Positions 7,166-15,946 are shown, counted from the first letter of the stretch. The stretch: 24,540 nucleotides of DNA from Dehalococcoidia bacterium UBA1151 (GCA_002311865.1 DBZV01000094.1:5810-30349), one strand, 5' to 3'. Notes: generated by a model not told the origin, from the letters alone. Translations and numbers: made by a program.

Positions 7166-7909
7166 TTAGTGCACAAGAAAATCAGTGACCACAGAACTCC
7201 ACGCCTCCACACCGTAGAAGGCGCCGTTGTGATCCACGCCCTCAAGAGGATGCCATTTCACACCCGGAATCTGCGCTGCCGTCGCCCTGGCGCGATCAAA
7301 CGCAGGATCATCCGCTCCTGATACGCAAAGTACTGGCATCGTGAACTTATCCACAACGTCTTCGGCGCCACGCCAGGTAGTGAGAGCCTGGATTGCACGC
7401 TCCATCGCCACAGGGTCATTCACGGTCTTGCTGCCAGGCTCAGGCCGAATCCCCATGCCGCGTTCCATCGCCTGGAGTTTGCCTGAGCGGAACAGCCCAA
7501 TCAATCTCGGCAGCCGCGATTCATCAGATGGAGGCCGAGCATGCTGCGCGGCAACCCTCAACTTGCCCACAAACTCTGGATGGCGCGCCGCCAGCTCAAA
7601 ACCAACTCGACCGCCCAATGAGAAACCAAAATAGTCGAACCGGGCGTACCTGTGCTTCCCGGCGATGGCCAGCACGCCAGCAGCAATAGATTCAATCTCA
7701 TATGGAGCCTGCTCTTCGGGCCGAGAGCTTTTGCCGTGACCCGGCAGATCAACAAGGATCAGTGTCCTCAATTTCGAAAGAGCGTCCACCCATCCGGCGC
7801 GTCTGAACTCATCGCCGCTCTGAATAATTCCGTGCAGCATGAACAGCGGAGGGCCATCGCCTTCAATCAAATAGTGGTAATTACAGCCGTTGGATTCAAC
7901 GTAAGGCAC
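7166..7909 (-). CDS. Alpha/beta hydrolase
   Basis: A 247-residue alpha/beta-hydrolase-fold enzyme, cytoplasmic (no signal peptide). Visible are the oxyanion-hole motif MLHG at 24-27, the nucleophile elbow GFS97LGG, an acid in the GADD segment (D200 or D201) and the catalytic histidine H227 in VDHNGAF. The fold pattern resembles small esterases and enol-lactonases; the substrate is unknown. It begins with GTG at 7907-7909, 8 nt after the stop of the ABC ATPase gene, so it is the last gene of the permease/ATPase operon and probably translationally coupled. No strong Shine-Dalgarno is seen. Its fixed place in the operon hints that it processes the transported compound (inference). Confidence 0.88.
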   Translation of the reverse strand: MPYVESNGCNYHYLIEGDGPPLFMLHGIIQSGDEFRRAGWVDALSKLRTLILVDLPGHGKSSRPEEQAPYEIESIAAGVLAIAGKHRYARFDYFGFSLGGRVGFELAARHPEFVGKLRVAAQHARPPSDESRLPRLIGLFRSGKLQAMERGMGIRPEPGSKTVNDPVAMERAIQALTTWRGAEDVVDKFTMPVLCVSGADDPAFDRARATAAQIPGVKWHPLEGVDHNGAFYGVEAWSSVVTDFLVH

Positions 7910-7917
7910 CGGTCAGA

Positions 7918-8850
7918 TCAGGATCCCACCTCATCTGCGTCAATATCACGCAGAGTTACACGTCCTTCAACTACCTCAACGCGCACCCGCTCGCCCATCT
8001 TGAGTTCATCAAGCATTTCGCGTGGAATTTGTACACGGCCGCTGGCGTCCACCAGCAGGAATTCCTCAGTCTCAGAAGCTGCGCCACCAATTACCTGGCC
8101 CCTTTTAACTTTGCGCCTGATCTCCGTGGACGTCTTGCCATCCCGGATTGCGATCGCCCGCCCCACGCTGGTGGAGATGGCCGGATCGTGTGTCACGACC
8201 ACGATGGTTGTTCCAAAGTCCACATTCAGATGATTTAGCAGCTCCAATATCTCTGTTCCAGTCTCATCATCTAACTCACCCGTTGGCTCATCAGCCAGCA
8301 AGAGCGGCGGCTCGTTTGAGAGGGCTACAGCGATCGCGACGCGCTGCTGTTCGCCACCCGAGAGATGCTCAGGTCGGTGAGTCATGCGTCCACCCAGTCC
8401 TACCAGATCAAGCAGGTCAGAGGCGCGTGAGCGGCGGTACTTGCTATTGCGGCCGGAGAGCATCATTGGCAGCTCAACATTCTCAAGTGCGGTCAGGTAC
8501 GGGAACAGGTTCCGGGCTGTCTGTTGCCACACAAAGCCAACTTCGTTTCGGCGATACTCCACCACCTCTTTTGAGGTCATGTTCAGCATGTCGTACTCGC
8601 CTACAAATACTGTCCCGGCGGATGGGACGTCATAGCCAGCAAGGATATTCAGTAACGTGGATTTCCCACTGCCGCTGGAGCCGATTATCGCGACAATCTC
8701 ACCCTTCTCCACCTTCAAATCAAGTCCGCGCAGTGCCACAACCTCCAGGTCCGCAACCTTGAAGATCTTGAAGATATCGTTGCCGTAGATGTAGGGGCGC
8801 TCAGCCTGAGCACCTGATGTGCTGGACTCGCCTGAATTTCCTGTGGTCAA
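7918..8850 (-). CDS. LolD/MacB-type ABC ATPase with AbrB-like C-terminal extension
   Basis: A 310-residue ATPase that should power the two FtsX-type permeases encoded just upstream. Seen: Walker A GSSGSGKS (57-64), Q-loop at 109-110, ABC signature LSGGEQQR (163-170), Walker B LLLADEPTG (183-191), a GELD D-loop segment as in the LolD/MacB/FtsE branch, and the H-loop H221. After the ATPase core (about 245) a further 65 residues include, at about 266-302, a pattern of VDASGRVQIPREML, then LKMGERVRVEVVEGRVTL, which resembles the swapped-hairpin AbrB/SpoVT fold. The start is TTG (8848-8850), supported by GAGAGG (8858-8863) at 7 nt and by the 4-nt gap to the preceding permease stop. The extension is unusual for this ATPase family. 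Confidence 0.92.
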   Translation of the reverse strand: MTTGNSGESSTSGAQAERPYIYGNDIFKIFKVADLEVVALRGLDLKVEKGEIVAIIGSSGSGKSTLLNILAGYDVPSAGTVFVGEYDMLNMTSKEVVEYRRNEVGFVWQQTARNLFPYLTALENVELPMMLSGRNSKYRRSRASDLLDLVGLGGRMTHRPEHLSGGEQQRVAIAVALSNEPPLLLADEPTGELDDETGTEILELLNHLNVDFGTTIVVVTHDPAISTSVGRAIAIRDGKTSTEIRRKVKRGQVIGGAASETEEFLLVDASGRVQIPREMLDELKMGERVRVEVVEGRVTLRDIDADEVGS

Positions 8851-8854
8851 TTAT

Positions 8855-11800
8855 CTACCTCTCACCCATGCGCATTACGGAGTGGATGGACATCTTGAAA
8901 ACCATCCACAGCAGGGTGCCAATAACCCCTGCAAACACAACGCCAATGATGCCAAATGTTATTCCAAATGACTCCCAGTTGATCTGCTGGGCCATTGGCG
9001 GCACCACATCCAGACCTGAACCGGACGTGCCAAGGAACGGCATGATGGTGTTCCCCAACCGTGCGCCCATGAAGGCTCCGATGGCAAATGCGGCGGAAAT
9101 TACCAGCACTTGCTCCAGCAAAACCAGGCCAAGTAACTGTTTCATGGATAGCCCGGAGGCTCGCAGCAGGGCAAACTCCATCCGGCGTCCCTGGAATGTC
9201 ACCTGAGCGTGAACCAGGAAGCCAATGGCGCTCACCACCAACACGGTGAAGAATGCGATAGCCAGCAGCGCCCGCCATCCAGCCGCTGAGAGCGGATCAA
9301 CATCTCGCTGCCCCAGCTGTCCTACCCTCTCCTCCACGCTGGCGAATCGGATTTGCCGGCCCGATACGATCCTCTCGATCTCCTTCGCTCCGATATCGGC
9401 GGATGGGTCAAGCGCCACCCAGTACTCATCCACCCGGCGAGCGTCGCCAAGCTGGTCGATGCCCAGCGCGCGCCACGACGACTGTATGTCGGCCACCACA
9501 AACGCTTTGATATTTGGATCGAGAGTTGGGAAGAACTCCACCTTGTCGACGATCTTGATCAGAATCTCTCGCTCCTCCATCAGGACGTCAACTTCGTCGC
9601 CAACTTTGAACCCGGACTGCTCCAGGAACTCTTCGCTGGCAATGATGGGCACGGCCTGGCGCAACTTTCCAGCCAGAACGCCTTGCAGCTCACGCAAGCC
9701 GGCACTGCCCCAGCTGAACCTCGCCTGGCTGGGAATGGGTGCGCCAGTCGAATCACGGAAGGGCGCTATCGTGCCTCCAAGATCAGTGAGCGTGATTCCC
9801 AGTGAACCCCAGGCCGTCAGATCATCAAAATCCTCAAGCAGCAGATCGCGTCCGTCATCCATCCGTACGCCGATATTGTCAATGATCATGGCGCCAGATC
9901 TCAGTGGCCCTGAACCATCTTGATCATTCAACTTTGCAACGCTCAGGAACTCCAGTACATACGGCGGTTCCGGCACTCCACCAGAAACGCCAAGCAGGCC
10001 CAACGAGCCGCCAATCGTGCACCATGGTGGAGGGTCACCCGGAGACGCCCGGCCCGGGCACCTTCCAAGTCCCACATCGGCGGTGCCAGGGCCCATGGTT
10101 CCCAGATTGAGTGTAAATATCCGATCCTTGGAATCACTGATACGCGCCAGGATGTTTACCGTTGAGTTCCCCTCAAATGGTCGAATCGTGGCAAACAGGC
10201 TCGTTGCGCGAGCCGGGATCACAAGATCTGATCTATCTTCCAGATCCAGGCCACCCAGCGCTTCGGCTATCGGCTTTGGACCGAAGTCAGACCGGGTCCA
10301 TCCAACGTCCGCGAACGTTTCCGAATCCACGGCCAGATAGTCGAAATGCACCGTCGCATCGGATATCAGGCTGCCTCCACCGCGTATGACCGGTGTGATT
10401 CCGGTCACCCCATCTGTATTACGAATCTCCTCTTCTACTGCGACTGATCTCCCGCGGGCGCTCTCCGGCAACCTGATTCCAAGCACCCGAACATCAGCGC
10501 CGGTTTCGTAAAAGGCGCGATCAATGAAACTCTGATCCAGCGTGCCGGCAAAAGTGGCCGCAAAGACGCCCAGGCTGGCCGTGAGGATCAACAGCAGCGA
10601 AAGCCGGGCATGATGGGCCGGGTTTCGAGCCATCTGCCACACCCCGAGCACCAGTGCGGGTGAGGTGATTGGGGACATCAATCGCGACGAGAGTATTCGC
10701 CCAAGGATCTCCATGGATATTGGAAACAGCCTCAGCAAAACGATGCCCGCCGCGATCAAGAATACGGCTGGCACCGCAAGTATGAGCTGGTTGACGTTCT
10801 CCTCCCCAAAGAGGCTGGTCGCCACGAAGCTGCCGCGCTGCTGCAACTGCCAGAAGAGGAACAGGACAAGGCCCAGCAGGCCCAGGTCCAGATAATACCG
10901 CTGGAAGGCCGGGAGCCTTGCCGGGCGTGCGGCCGACATTCGATATTCAAGTAGCCCCATTCGTCCGGCCTGTATTGCAGGCACAAGTAGCGCCAGAAGG
11001 CTCAGCCCGCCACCCAGCGCGGACATCCGGAACACCGCGGCAGTTACGTTTGTTGGCAAAGCATTCCCGCCGTTCAGATCATCAAACCACGGCATGGTTC
11101 CAACGCTTCCGATCACAAACGATGCAATATACGGACCAAGGGGAATCGCGATGGCCGACAGCATAAAGGCTTCAGCTGAGTAGACCAGGATGATCTGACG
11201 CGTCGTCCCGCCCCGGCTGCGCAACAGGGCAATCTCCTCTCTCTGGGCATCGACCAGCAATCCAGCGATGGTGCTCACGTAGTACAGAACCACAAACACG
11301 ATGAGGACCATAACCACAAACATCGGAATCTTGTTGAAGAACAGGCGGGTATCGAAGCGATCGAGAATGCGATCAAGGCCTGTGGTCATGCGGAAGCCGT
11401 CCAACTCAGCTTCAAACTCACTCTCAAGCTGGCTCATGGCAACCTGGGTGACTCCGCTCTGATCGGCCTTCAGCCTTGAGTTCTCAAAATCGATCAACCA
11501 CCCATATTCGGAGGTGAGCAGAGGGAAGTACTGCCCCAGTGCACCCAGCATTGAGCGCTCTGGCACCGCAAAGGTTGCGAACTGGAAACTGGTGTTGCCG
11601 AATCCAAGCGCTTCATCAAATACTCGCCAGTATCGACTGTCGGGCTCTAATCTGGCGTAGATGCCGCTGACGCTTGCGAACACGCGATCGTGGGTGGGGT
11701 CGTTGGTCTCCCAGAATGGCGCCATTTCAAATTGATCGCCTACGGACAGCCCAAACTCAGCAGCAGTTGCTTCTGATATGACGCCCTCAACCTCGAGCAC

Positions 11801-12271
11801 GGTATCGCCAAACACAGGCGCCGTGATCAATGGCCAGCGGCCTTCCACCAGAACGGAATTGTCCTCAATGCCCTCAATTACAACGAATGCGGCCCGCCGC
11901 CTATCGTCGCTGGGAGGCGGCACCTCGGCACCCTCGCCAGCAACATAAAAGGTGCTGGACTTGTAGGCCACGCTTATGTCGTCCGAAATTGGCCCAAGAT
12001 AGCGATCAATTCGTGGGCCAACGAACCCGGTCAACTCCTCGTGGCCCACCACGCTTACGCGCGACTGTTTCGCTTCAACAAGTATGTCCAGCGTAGACGG
12101 CGCCTGCTGATTCAGATCATGCTGTAGCGCAATGTTGTGCAGGGCGTCAAAGTACAGCACGGTTGCTGACATGATTGAGACCGCCAGCATGACGCCAATA
12201 ACCACCGCGGACAGCAGCTTCCAGTGTGAAAGGCTGCGTCTCAACATCAGCTCTAGGGTTGAGAGGAACAT
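8855..12271 (-). CDS. FtsX-type ABC permease, 10 TM, with large extracytoplasmic domains (permease 1)
   Basis: An 1138-residue permease built from two MacB/LolC-like halves. A first membrane segment (about 19-41) is followed by an extracytoplasmic domain (42-315). Membrane segments lie at about 316-340, 362-390, 416-435, 460-475, 496-514 and 557-578. A second extracytoplasmic region (579-997) precedes the last three segments (about 998-1021, 1047-1070, 1103-1128). The coupling motifs REEIALLRSRG (345-355) and RRMEFALLRASG (1029-1040) are FtsX-family signatures. Residues 685-826 contain a beta-rich, beta-sandwich-like insertion with two cysteines (739 and 752) that could form a disulfide. The ATG at 12271 has an ideal GGAGGAG (12278-12284) 6 nt upstream and follows permease 2 by 3 nt. 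FtsX-type systems move lipoproteins, lipids or peptides or act as mechanotransducers; the substrate is unknown. Confidence 0.9.
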   Translation of the reverse strand: MFLSTLELMLRRSLSHWKLLSAVVIGVMLAVSIMSATVLYFDALHNIALQHDLNQQAPSTLDILVEAKQSRVSVVGHEELTGFVGPRIDRYLGPISDDISVAYKSSTFYVAGEGAEVPPPSDDRRRAAFVVIEGIEDNSVLVEGRWPLITAPVFGDTVLEVEGVISEATAAEFGLSVGDQFEMAPFWETNDPTHDRVFASVSGIYARLEPDSRYWRVFDEALGFGNTSFQFATFAVPERSMLGALGQYFPLLTSEYGWLIDFENSRLKADQSGVTQVAMSQLESEFEAELDGFRMTTGLDRILDRFDTRLFFNKIPMFVVMVLIVFVVLYYVSTIAGLLVDAQREEIALLRSRGGTTRQIILVYSAEAFMLSAIAIPLGPYIASFVIGSVGTMPWFDDLNGGNALPTNVTAAVFRMSALGGGLSLLALLVPAIQAGRMGLLEYRMSAARPARLPAFQRYYLDLGLLGLVLFLFWQLQQRGSFVATSLFGEENVNQLILAVPAVFLIAAGIVLLRLFPISMEILGRILSSRLMSPITSPALVLGVWQMARNPAHHARLSLLLILTASLGVFAATFAGTLDQSFIDRAFYETGADVRVLGIRLPESARGRSVAVEEEIRNTDGVTGITPVIRGGGSLISDATVHFDYLAVDSETFADVGWTRSDFGPKPIAEALGGLDLEDRSDLVIPARATSLFATIRPFEGNSTVNILARISDSKDRIFTLNLGTMGPGTADVGLGRCPGRASPGDPPPWCTIGGSLGLLGVSGGVPEPPYVLEFLSVAKLNDQDGSGPLRSGAMIIDNIGVRMDDGRDLLLEDFDDLTAWGSLGITLTDLGGTIAPFRDSTGAPIPSQARFSWGSAGLRELQGVLAGKLRQAVPIIASEEFLEQSGFKVGDEVDVLMEEREILIKIVDKVEFFPTLDPNIKAFVVADIQSSWRALGIDQLGDARRVDEYWVALDPSADIGAKEIERIVSGRQIRFASVEERVGQLGQRDVDPLSAAGWRALLAIAFFTVLVVSAIGFLVHAQVTFQGRRMEFALLRASGLSMKQLLGLVLLEQVLVISAAFAIGAFMGARLGNTIMPFLGTSGSGLDVVPPMAQQINWESFGITFGIIGVVFAGVIGTLLWMVFKMSIHSVMRMGER

Positions 12272-12274
12272 GGG

Positions 12275-15200
12275 TTACTCCTCCAACCTGAGAATCTGGG
12301 TCAACACGAGCCGCCGATATCCGACGAATAATCGAATCGCTGCGAGCACGGCGATTATGCCAATCGCACCATAGACGAGGGTGATCCCGCTCCACTCAGT
12401 GGTCAACACAAACGGCGGAATTAATTTTCCGCCAGATTCCGTGTGCGCGATGGAAGAAACCGCCACTTCAGTCATCAAGAGACCGGTAAAGGTGCCAAGC
12501 ACCAGCCCCACCACGCCAACAATGAGGTGCTCTGTGGAGATCATGAGCAGATACGCACCGCGCGTAATGCCAAGCACGCTCAACTGGGCGCTCTCTTTTG
12601 CCAAGGCGTTGATGTACGAACCCATGTAGGTGATGTAGCCCAGCGAGACGATCAAGATCGTTCCCACCAGCGCCACCGCGGCCATCCCTTCCCAGCCAGC
12701 GACTGCCAACGGGTCGACCAGTAGCCGCCGCTTGAGCGAGACGGCGTCCACAATGTGAACTACACCGCTGGTACGGTTTCGAACCTCACTAACGAGTTCC
12801 GTCAGATCTTCCTCCTGAGTTGAGAAGTAGATCTCATTCCGGCCGTTTGGAAAGCCCTGACCAAGCGATTCCAGAAATTCGGAGATCGCTCCGTAATCGG
12901 CAATCACGAATCCGCTGCGATCAGGATCCAGCGTGGGGAAGTACTTCACAGTGTCAACAATGACAATTGGGGTGAAAATTCCAAATACCTGAGCTACGAA
13001 CGGTGCTCCAACCTCCGCGGAGGTCTGATTCAAAAACGATTCACTTGCCACCACGGGCAATGCATCCCCAAACACAGATCGGTAGATGCCACGCACGCCA
13101 GCGGCCGTGCCGCGCCCCAGGAGAAGCTGTCCCACCTGATCGCCGGAGTGCATGCCAAGCTCAGGCGGCTCGCTAACCAGACTGAACTCAGTATCAAGCC
13201 CCTCTGAAGTGGCCATAGTTCCCCAGTCTTCACGGCTCTCAAACGGGATAACCAGGTGGCGTTCAACGCTGCCATCGGGCAGTCGTACCAGCGCGTCCAT
13301 ATCATCAAATGTGAAAGTGGTTGGCGTGCCTGCGTCGCCGGTAGTCGGCTCGAAGACGCGTATGGACGCAACCGTCGCAGGATGAACCACGCGATCAGGA
13401 ATCACCGCTGACTGGTAGTGCCAATCCGGTCCCTGGATCGGTCCCAGAGTCACAACGCCCACTCGGCCCGTGGCGCCTTTCAGGGTGACCCACAGGAACA
13501 GTTTTTCCGCCGGAGGATCGATCCTCGTCCATATGCCAATCTCGATCGCGCCTTCTGGCAGGAGTACACCTGGCGCTGATTCAGTGACTGTTATTTTCTC
13601 AAGAAGCGGACTCAATGGAACGTCAGCAAAGTCATCTCGGAACCATGAAATATCGGCGAACGCACCCGGATCCAGGGCAAAAAGGTCAAACTCGTACCCT
13701 CGTCCGGTGGTTCCGAATTTGGCATCTCCCTTCAATCCCAGGGCAAGGGCATCAACTCCAGGAATAGATTCAAGATCTTGCATCGTTGATCCGCCAATTC
13801 CTCCCTGAGCGGTGAGACTCTCAATATGGAAATCACTGGCGGTCTCATACTGAATGCGTTGGTCCGCGCTGAGTTCCAACGTGCCGGACAGTGTGCCAGC
13901 GAGGACACCGAGTCCCGAAGCCATTACCAGCAGCAGTATGGGCCAGGCATACTGATAGGGACTTCTTGCAAGCTTCCAGAGGGCCATTGCAACCCACACC
14001 GGAGCTCGGCGACCGGCGATCAGGCTGATGATCCGCAACAGGGTTGGAAATACCCTCAGGAATATCAAAGCGACGGCTACCAGAATGAGAACCGGCCCAA
14101 ACATTGCCGCAATATCCACACTTTGCTCGCCCTGCGCGTCCGTAACCACAACGCTCTGCTGCGTTCTCAGTTCCCAGATCACCAGCCCACCCAGAATCAG
14201 CACTACAAAATCAAGGAAAAATCTTTGAAATAGCGGCTTCTGGGTTGGCCTGGCGGCGAGCTTCTTCTCTGCCACCACACTGTTCCGAGCTTGAATCACG
14301 GCGGGAGCAACAAGAATTAGCGTGGTGGTTATGCCAGCCCCAATTGCGGCGGCAAAGGGAATCCACGATAACTCAACCGGCAGAGCATCACCCCGTGTGA
14401 TGATCTCGTAAGCGCCAATACGGCCCAGTTGCGAGACAATCAACAAGGCGATGAATGGCGCCGCAATAACTGGCGCCACGACTATCGGAAACAACTCAAG
14501 GGCATACATCCAGCCAACCTGGACGGTGCTGATTCCCCGGCTACGCAACATGCTGATGTCTTCGCGGCGCTTCTGGACCAGGATGCCTGAAACCAGATAC
14601 AGGAAGTAGGCTGCGATGCTGATGAGCAGGGCACCCATGAGATACGTCGGTGTCTGGGAGAAGATCGCCCTGCGCTCCAGGCTCTCATACGTAGCAAGCG
14701 GCCCGGTGCCAACCCTGGCCCGAGGGATCCGCTTTTTCACAATATCTTCAAAATCACGGATCCCGGAGATGAGGTCGCCTCTCAACTCGCCTTTGAGTGC
14801 ATCCGTGTCCAGGTAGAGGAACCACCACCCGTTCCCGACCGCGATCGGGCTATTCGCAGTGATCACCCAGATAGCGTCGCCACGGAGGAACATCGCCAGC
14901 GGAGGAGGGAGCTGCTGGTTCTGCGCCGATGGGGCAACAAAGGCGATACCAATTCCTCCCCAGAACTGGTCTTCAAGATCAATTGGCTCAAATATGCCCG
15001 CCACCACAGCAATAAAGCGGCCAAACTCATTTGGTGTGGCCCCTACTTCCAGGACATCTCCAACCTTGAGTTCAAGATCTGTGGCGCGCTCATGGGGAAT
15101 CATTATTTCGACGACGGGAAGATCGCCATCCTGGTTCACCACTTCACTCGCCGGGCCACCGGCCGTGAATCGGACGTGCGACTCCAGGTGTGACATGCGT

Positions 15201-15607
15201 TGAAGCACGCCGAGCGGAAATGGATTTCCGTTCTCATCGGGGAGGATTCGAACACCATCTTCGATCGGTCCCCAGAGCACTCGAGGGGTCTGAACAAAGT
15301 CACCGTCGCCCTTGATCAGGCCTTCCAGCGGCTCGGCAGATTCTCGGACTACGGCTCCGCCCTCTTCGAATATCGCACGGGTGAACGGCATTCGCGTGTT
15401 GTTGACATTCAGAGATTTGTTGCCCGGAACCAGGTCCGCGGTCGCGCGCGAAACTCCAACGCGTTCCAGACTGCGCACGTAAATCCACGCGCCTGATAGA
15501 ACGATTGCGGCAATCAGAACCCCCGCGAATATCGCGGCCAGCAGTAGCGCGTCAGATCTTGAACGCCGCTGCAGGATGCCGGATGAAACTCCGCCGTTAT
15601 CGGGCAG
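12275..15607 (-). CDS. FtsX-type ABC permease, 10 TM (permease 2), CTG start
   Basis: A 1110-residue partner of permease 1 with the same plan: first membrane segment 20-44, extracytoplasmic domain 45-320, membrane segments near 321-343, 368-393, 418-440, 465-480, 502-520 and 554-576, second extracytoplasmic region 577-970, and three final segments near 971-996, 1020-1046 and 1072-1096. A coupling motif KRREDISMLRSRG (about 346-358) is visible. Residues 686-798 contain a beta-rich insertion matching that of permease 1. The first usual start codon is a GTG at 15478, which would delete the first membrane segment. Upstream, the frame stays open to a TAA at 15608-15610 and includes CTG at 15605-15607 with GAGGAG (15614-15619) 6 nt before it. 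I therefore place the start at the CTG; a sequencing error in an ATG is the alternative. First gene of a four-gene operon. Confidence 0.82.
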   Translation of the reverse strand: MPDNGGVSSGILQRRSRSDALLLAAIFAGVLIAAIVLSGAWIYVRSLERVGVSRATADLVPGNKSLNVNNTRMPFTRAIFEEGGAVVRESAEPLEGLIKGDGDFVQTPRVLWGPIEDGVRILPDENGNPFPLGVLQRMSHLESHVRFTAGGPASEVVNQDGDLPVVEIMIPHERATDLELKVGDVLEVGATPNEFGRFIAVVAGIFEPIDLEDQFWGGIGIAFVAPSAQNQQLPPPLAMFLRGDAIWVITANSPIAVGNGWWFLYLDTDALKGELRGDLISGIRDFEDIVKKRIPRARVGTGPLATYESLERRAIFSQTPTYLMGALLISIAAYFLYLVSGILVQKRREDISMLRSRGISTVQVGWMYALELFPIVVAPVIAAPFIALLIVSQLGRIGAYEIITRGDALPVELSWIPFAAAIGAGITTTLILVAPAVIQARNSVVAEKKLAARPTQKPLFQRFFLDFVVLILGGLVIWELRTQQSVVVTDAQGEQSVDIAAMFGPVLILVAVALIFLRVFPTLLRIISLIAGRRAPVWVAMALWKLARSPYQYAWPILLLVMASGLGVLAGTLSGTLELSADQRIQYETASDFHIESLTAQGGIGGSTMQDLESIPGVDALALGLKGDAKFGTTGRGYEFDLFALDPGAFADISWFRDDFADVPLSPLLEKITVTESAPGVLLPEGAIEIGIWTRIDPPAEKLFLWVTLKGATGRVGVVTLGPIQGPDWHYQSAVIPDRVVHPATVASIRVFEPTTGDAGTPTTFTFDDMDALVRLPDGSVERHLVIPFESREDWGTMATSEGLDTEFSLVSEPPELGMHSGDQVGQLLLGRGTAAGVRGIYRSVFGDALPVVASESFLNQTSAEVGAPFVAQVFGIFTPIVIVDTVKYFPTLDPDRSGFVIADYGAISEFLESLGQGFPNGRNEIYFSTQEEDLTELVSEVRNRTSGVVHIVDAVSLKRRLLVDPLAVAGWEGMAAVALVGTILIVSLGYITYMGSYINALAKESAQLSVLGITRGAYLLMISTEHLIVGVVGLVLGTFTGLLMTEVAVSSIAHTESGGKLIPPFVLTTEWSGITLVYGAIGIIAVLAAIRLFVGYRRLVLTQILRLEE

Positions 15608-15734
15608 TTATGTCTCCTCGATTTTCAAAATGTGTTGCCCGTCCGCTGGGCCAGTCCGTCAGCACAAGCCCACGAATCCAGTACCCGACCAGCGTCTCAA
15701 TGGAATACGAATCTTCCGTGTACGACGCCTTCAA
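15597..15734 (-). CDS. Possible small ORF upstream of permease 2
   Basis: A minus-strand frame of 45 codons runs from a TTG at 15734 to TAA at 15597-15599 and overlaps the permease 2 start by 11 nt. Its product would be a soluble-looking peptide with two Trp (GYWIRGL, LTDWPSGRA). The first 30 codons are rich in G/C at third positions like neighbouring genes; the rest are not. A GGGGAG sits about 12 nt upstream, farther than ideal. I do not recognise it; it may be a leader peptide coupled to the permease or a chance frame. Confidence 0.22.
   Translation of the reverse strand: MKASYTEDSYSIETLVGYWIRGLVLTDWPSGRATHFENRGDITAR
15614..15619 (-). promoter_or_regulatory. Shine-Dalgarno deciding the permease 2 start
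   Basis: GAGGAG on the minus strand lies 6 nt before the CTG at 15605-15607. No ATG, GTG or TTG in the correct frame follows it before the first membrane segment, so it is the main evidence for a CTG start. Confidence 0.6.
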
Positions 15735-15839
15735 TTTGCGATCGATCTCCCCAGACCAGGGCTAACTTTCTCACGCTGGATGATCATGCGCATCACAAGA
15801 ACTTGCTATTTGTTACATGTTGAATAATCGGAGGATTAT

Positions 15840-15911
15840 ATGCCCGCCCACAACCTGGTTAGTGAAGTCCAGCATCAATACGAAAAGGGAATTGCGTCAG
15901 GTCACATATAA
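15840..15911 (+). CDS. Candidate 23-residue leader peptide
   Basis: An ATG at 15840 is preceded by a perfect GGAGG (15830-15834) with 5-nt spacing, one of the best ribosome-binding sites in the window. The frame runs 23 codons to a TAA at 15909-15911, ending 35 nt before the protease ATG, which itself has no recognisable Shine-Dalgarno. The peptide begins MPAHNLVSEV and has no membrane segment. It may be a leader whose translation controls or feeds ribosomes to the protease gene. No homologue is recognised. Confidence 0.4.
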   Translation: MPAHNLVSEVQHQYEKGIASGHI

Positions 15912-15946
15912 TTCGTCTGCATTTCTGAACCTTTTCCCACAACATC

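Larger units (their letters stand above)
15608..15946. other. Divergent intergenic region between permease 2 and the protease
   Basis: About 340 nt between divergent genes. It holds the Shine-Dalgarno of permease 2, a possible minus-strand small ORF (15597-15734) and a plus-strand 23-codon ORF with a strong Shine-Dalgarno (15840-15911). Both promoters should lie in roughly 15735-15830, which has AT-rich patches, but I could not assign convincing -35/-10 pairs. Confidence 0.4.

Noticed and set aside
9225..9923. Long plus-strand open frame opposite permease 1
   Set aside because: It is an antisense shadow: low-complexity Ser/Arg-rich product, no Shine-Dalgarno, and full overlap with a clear FtsX-type permease.
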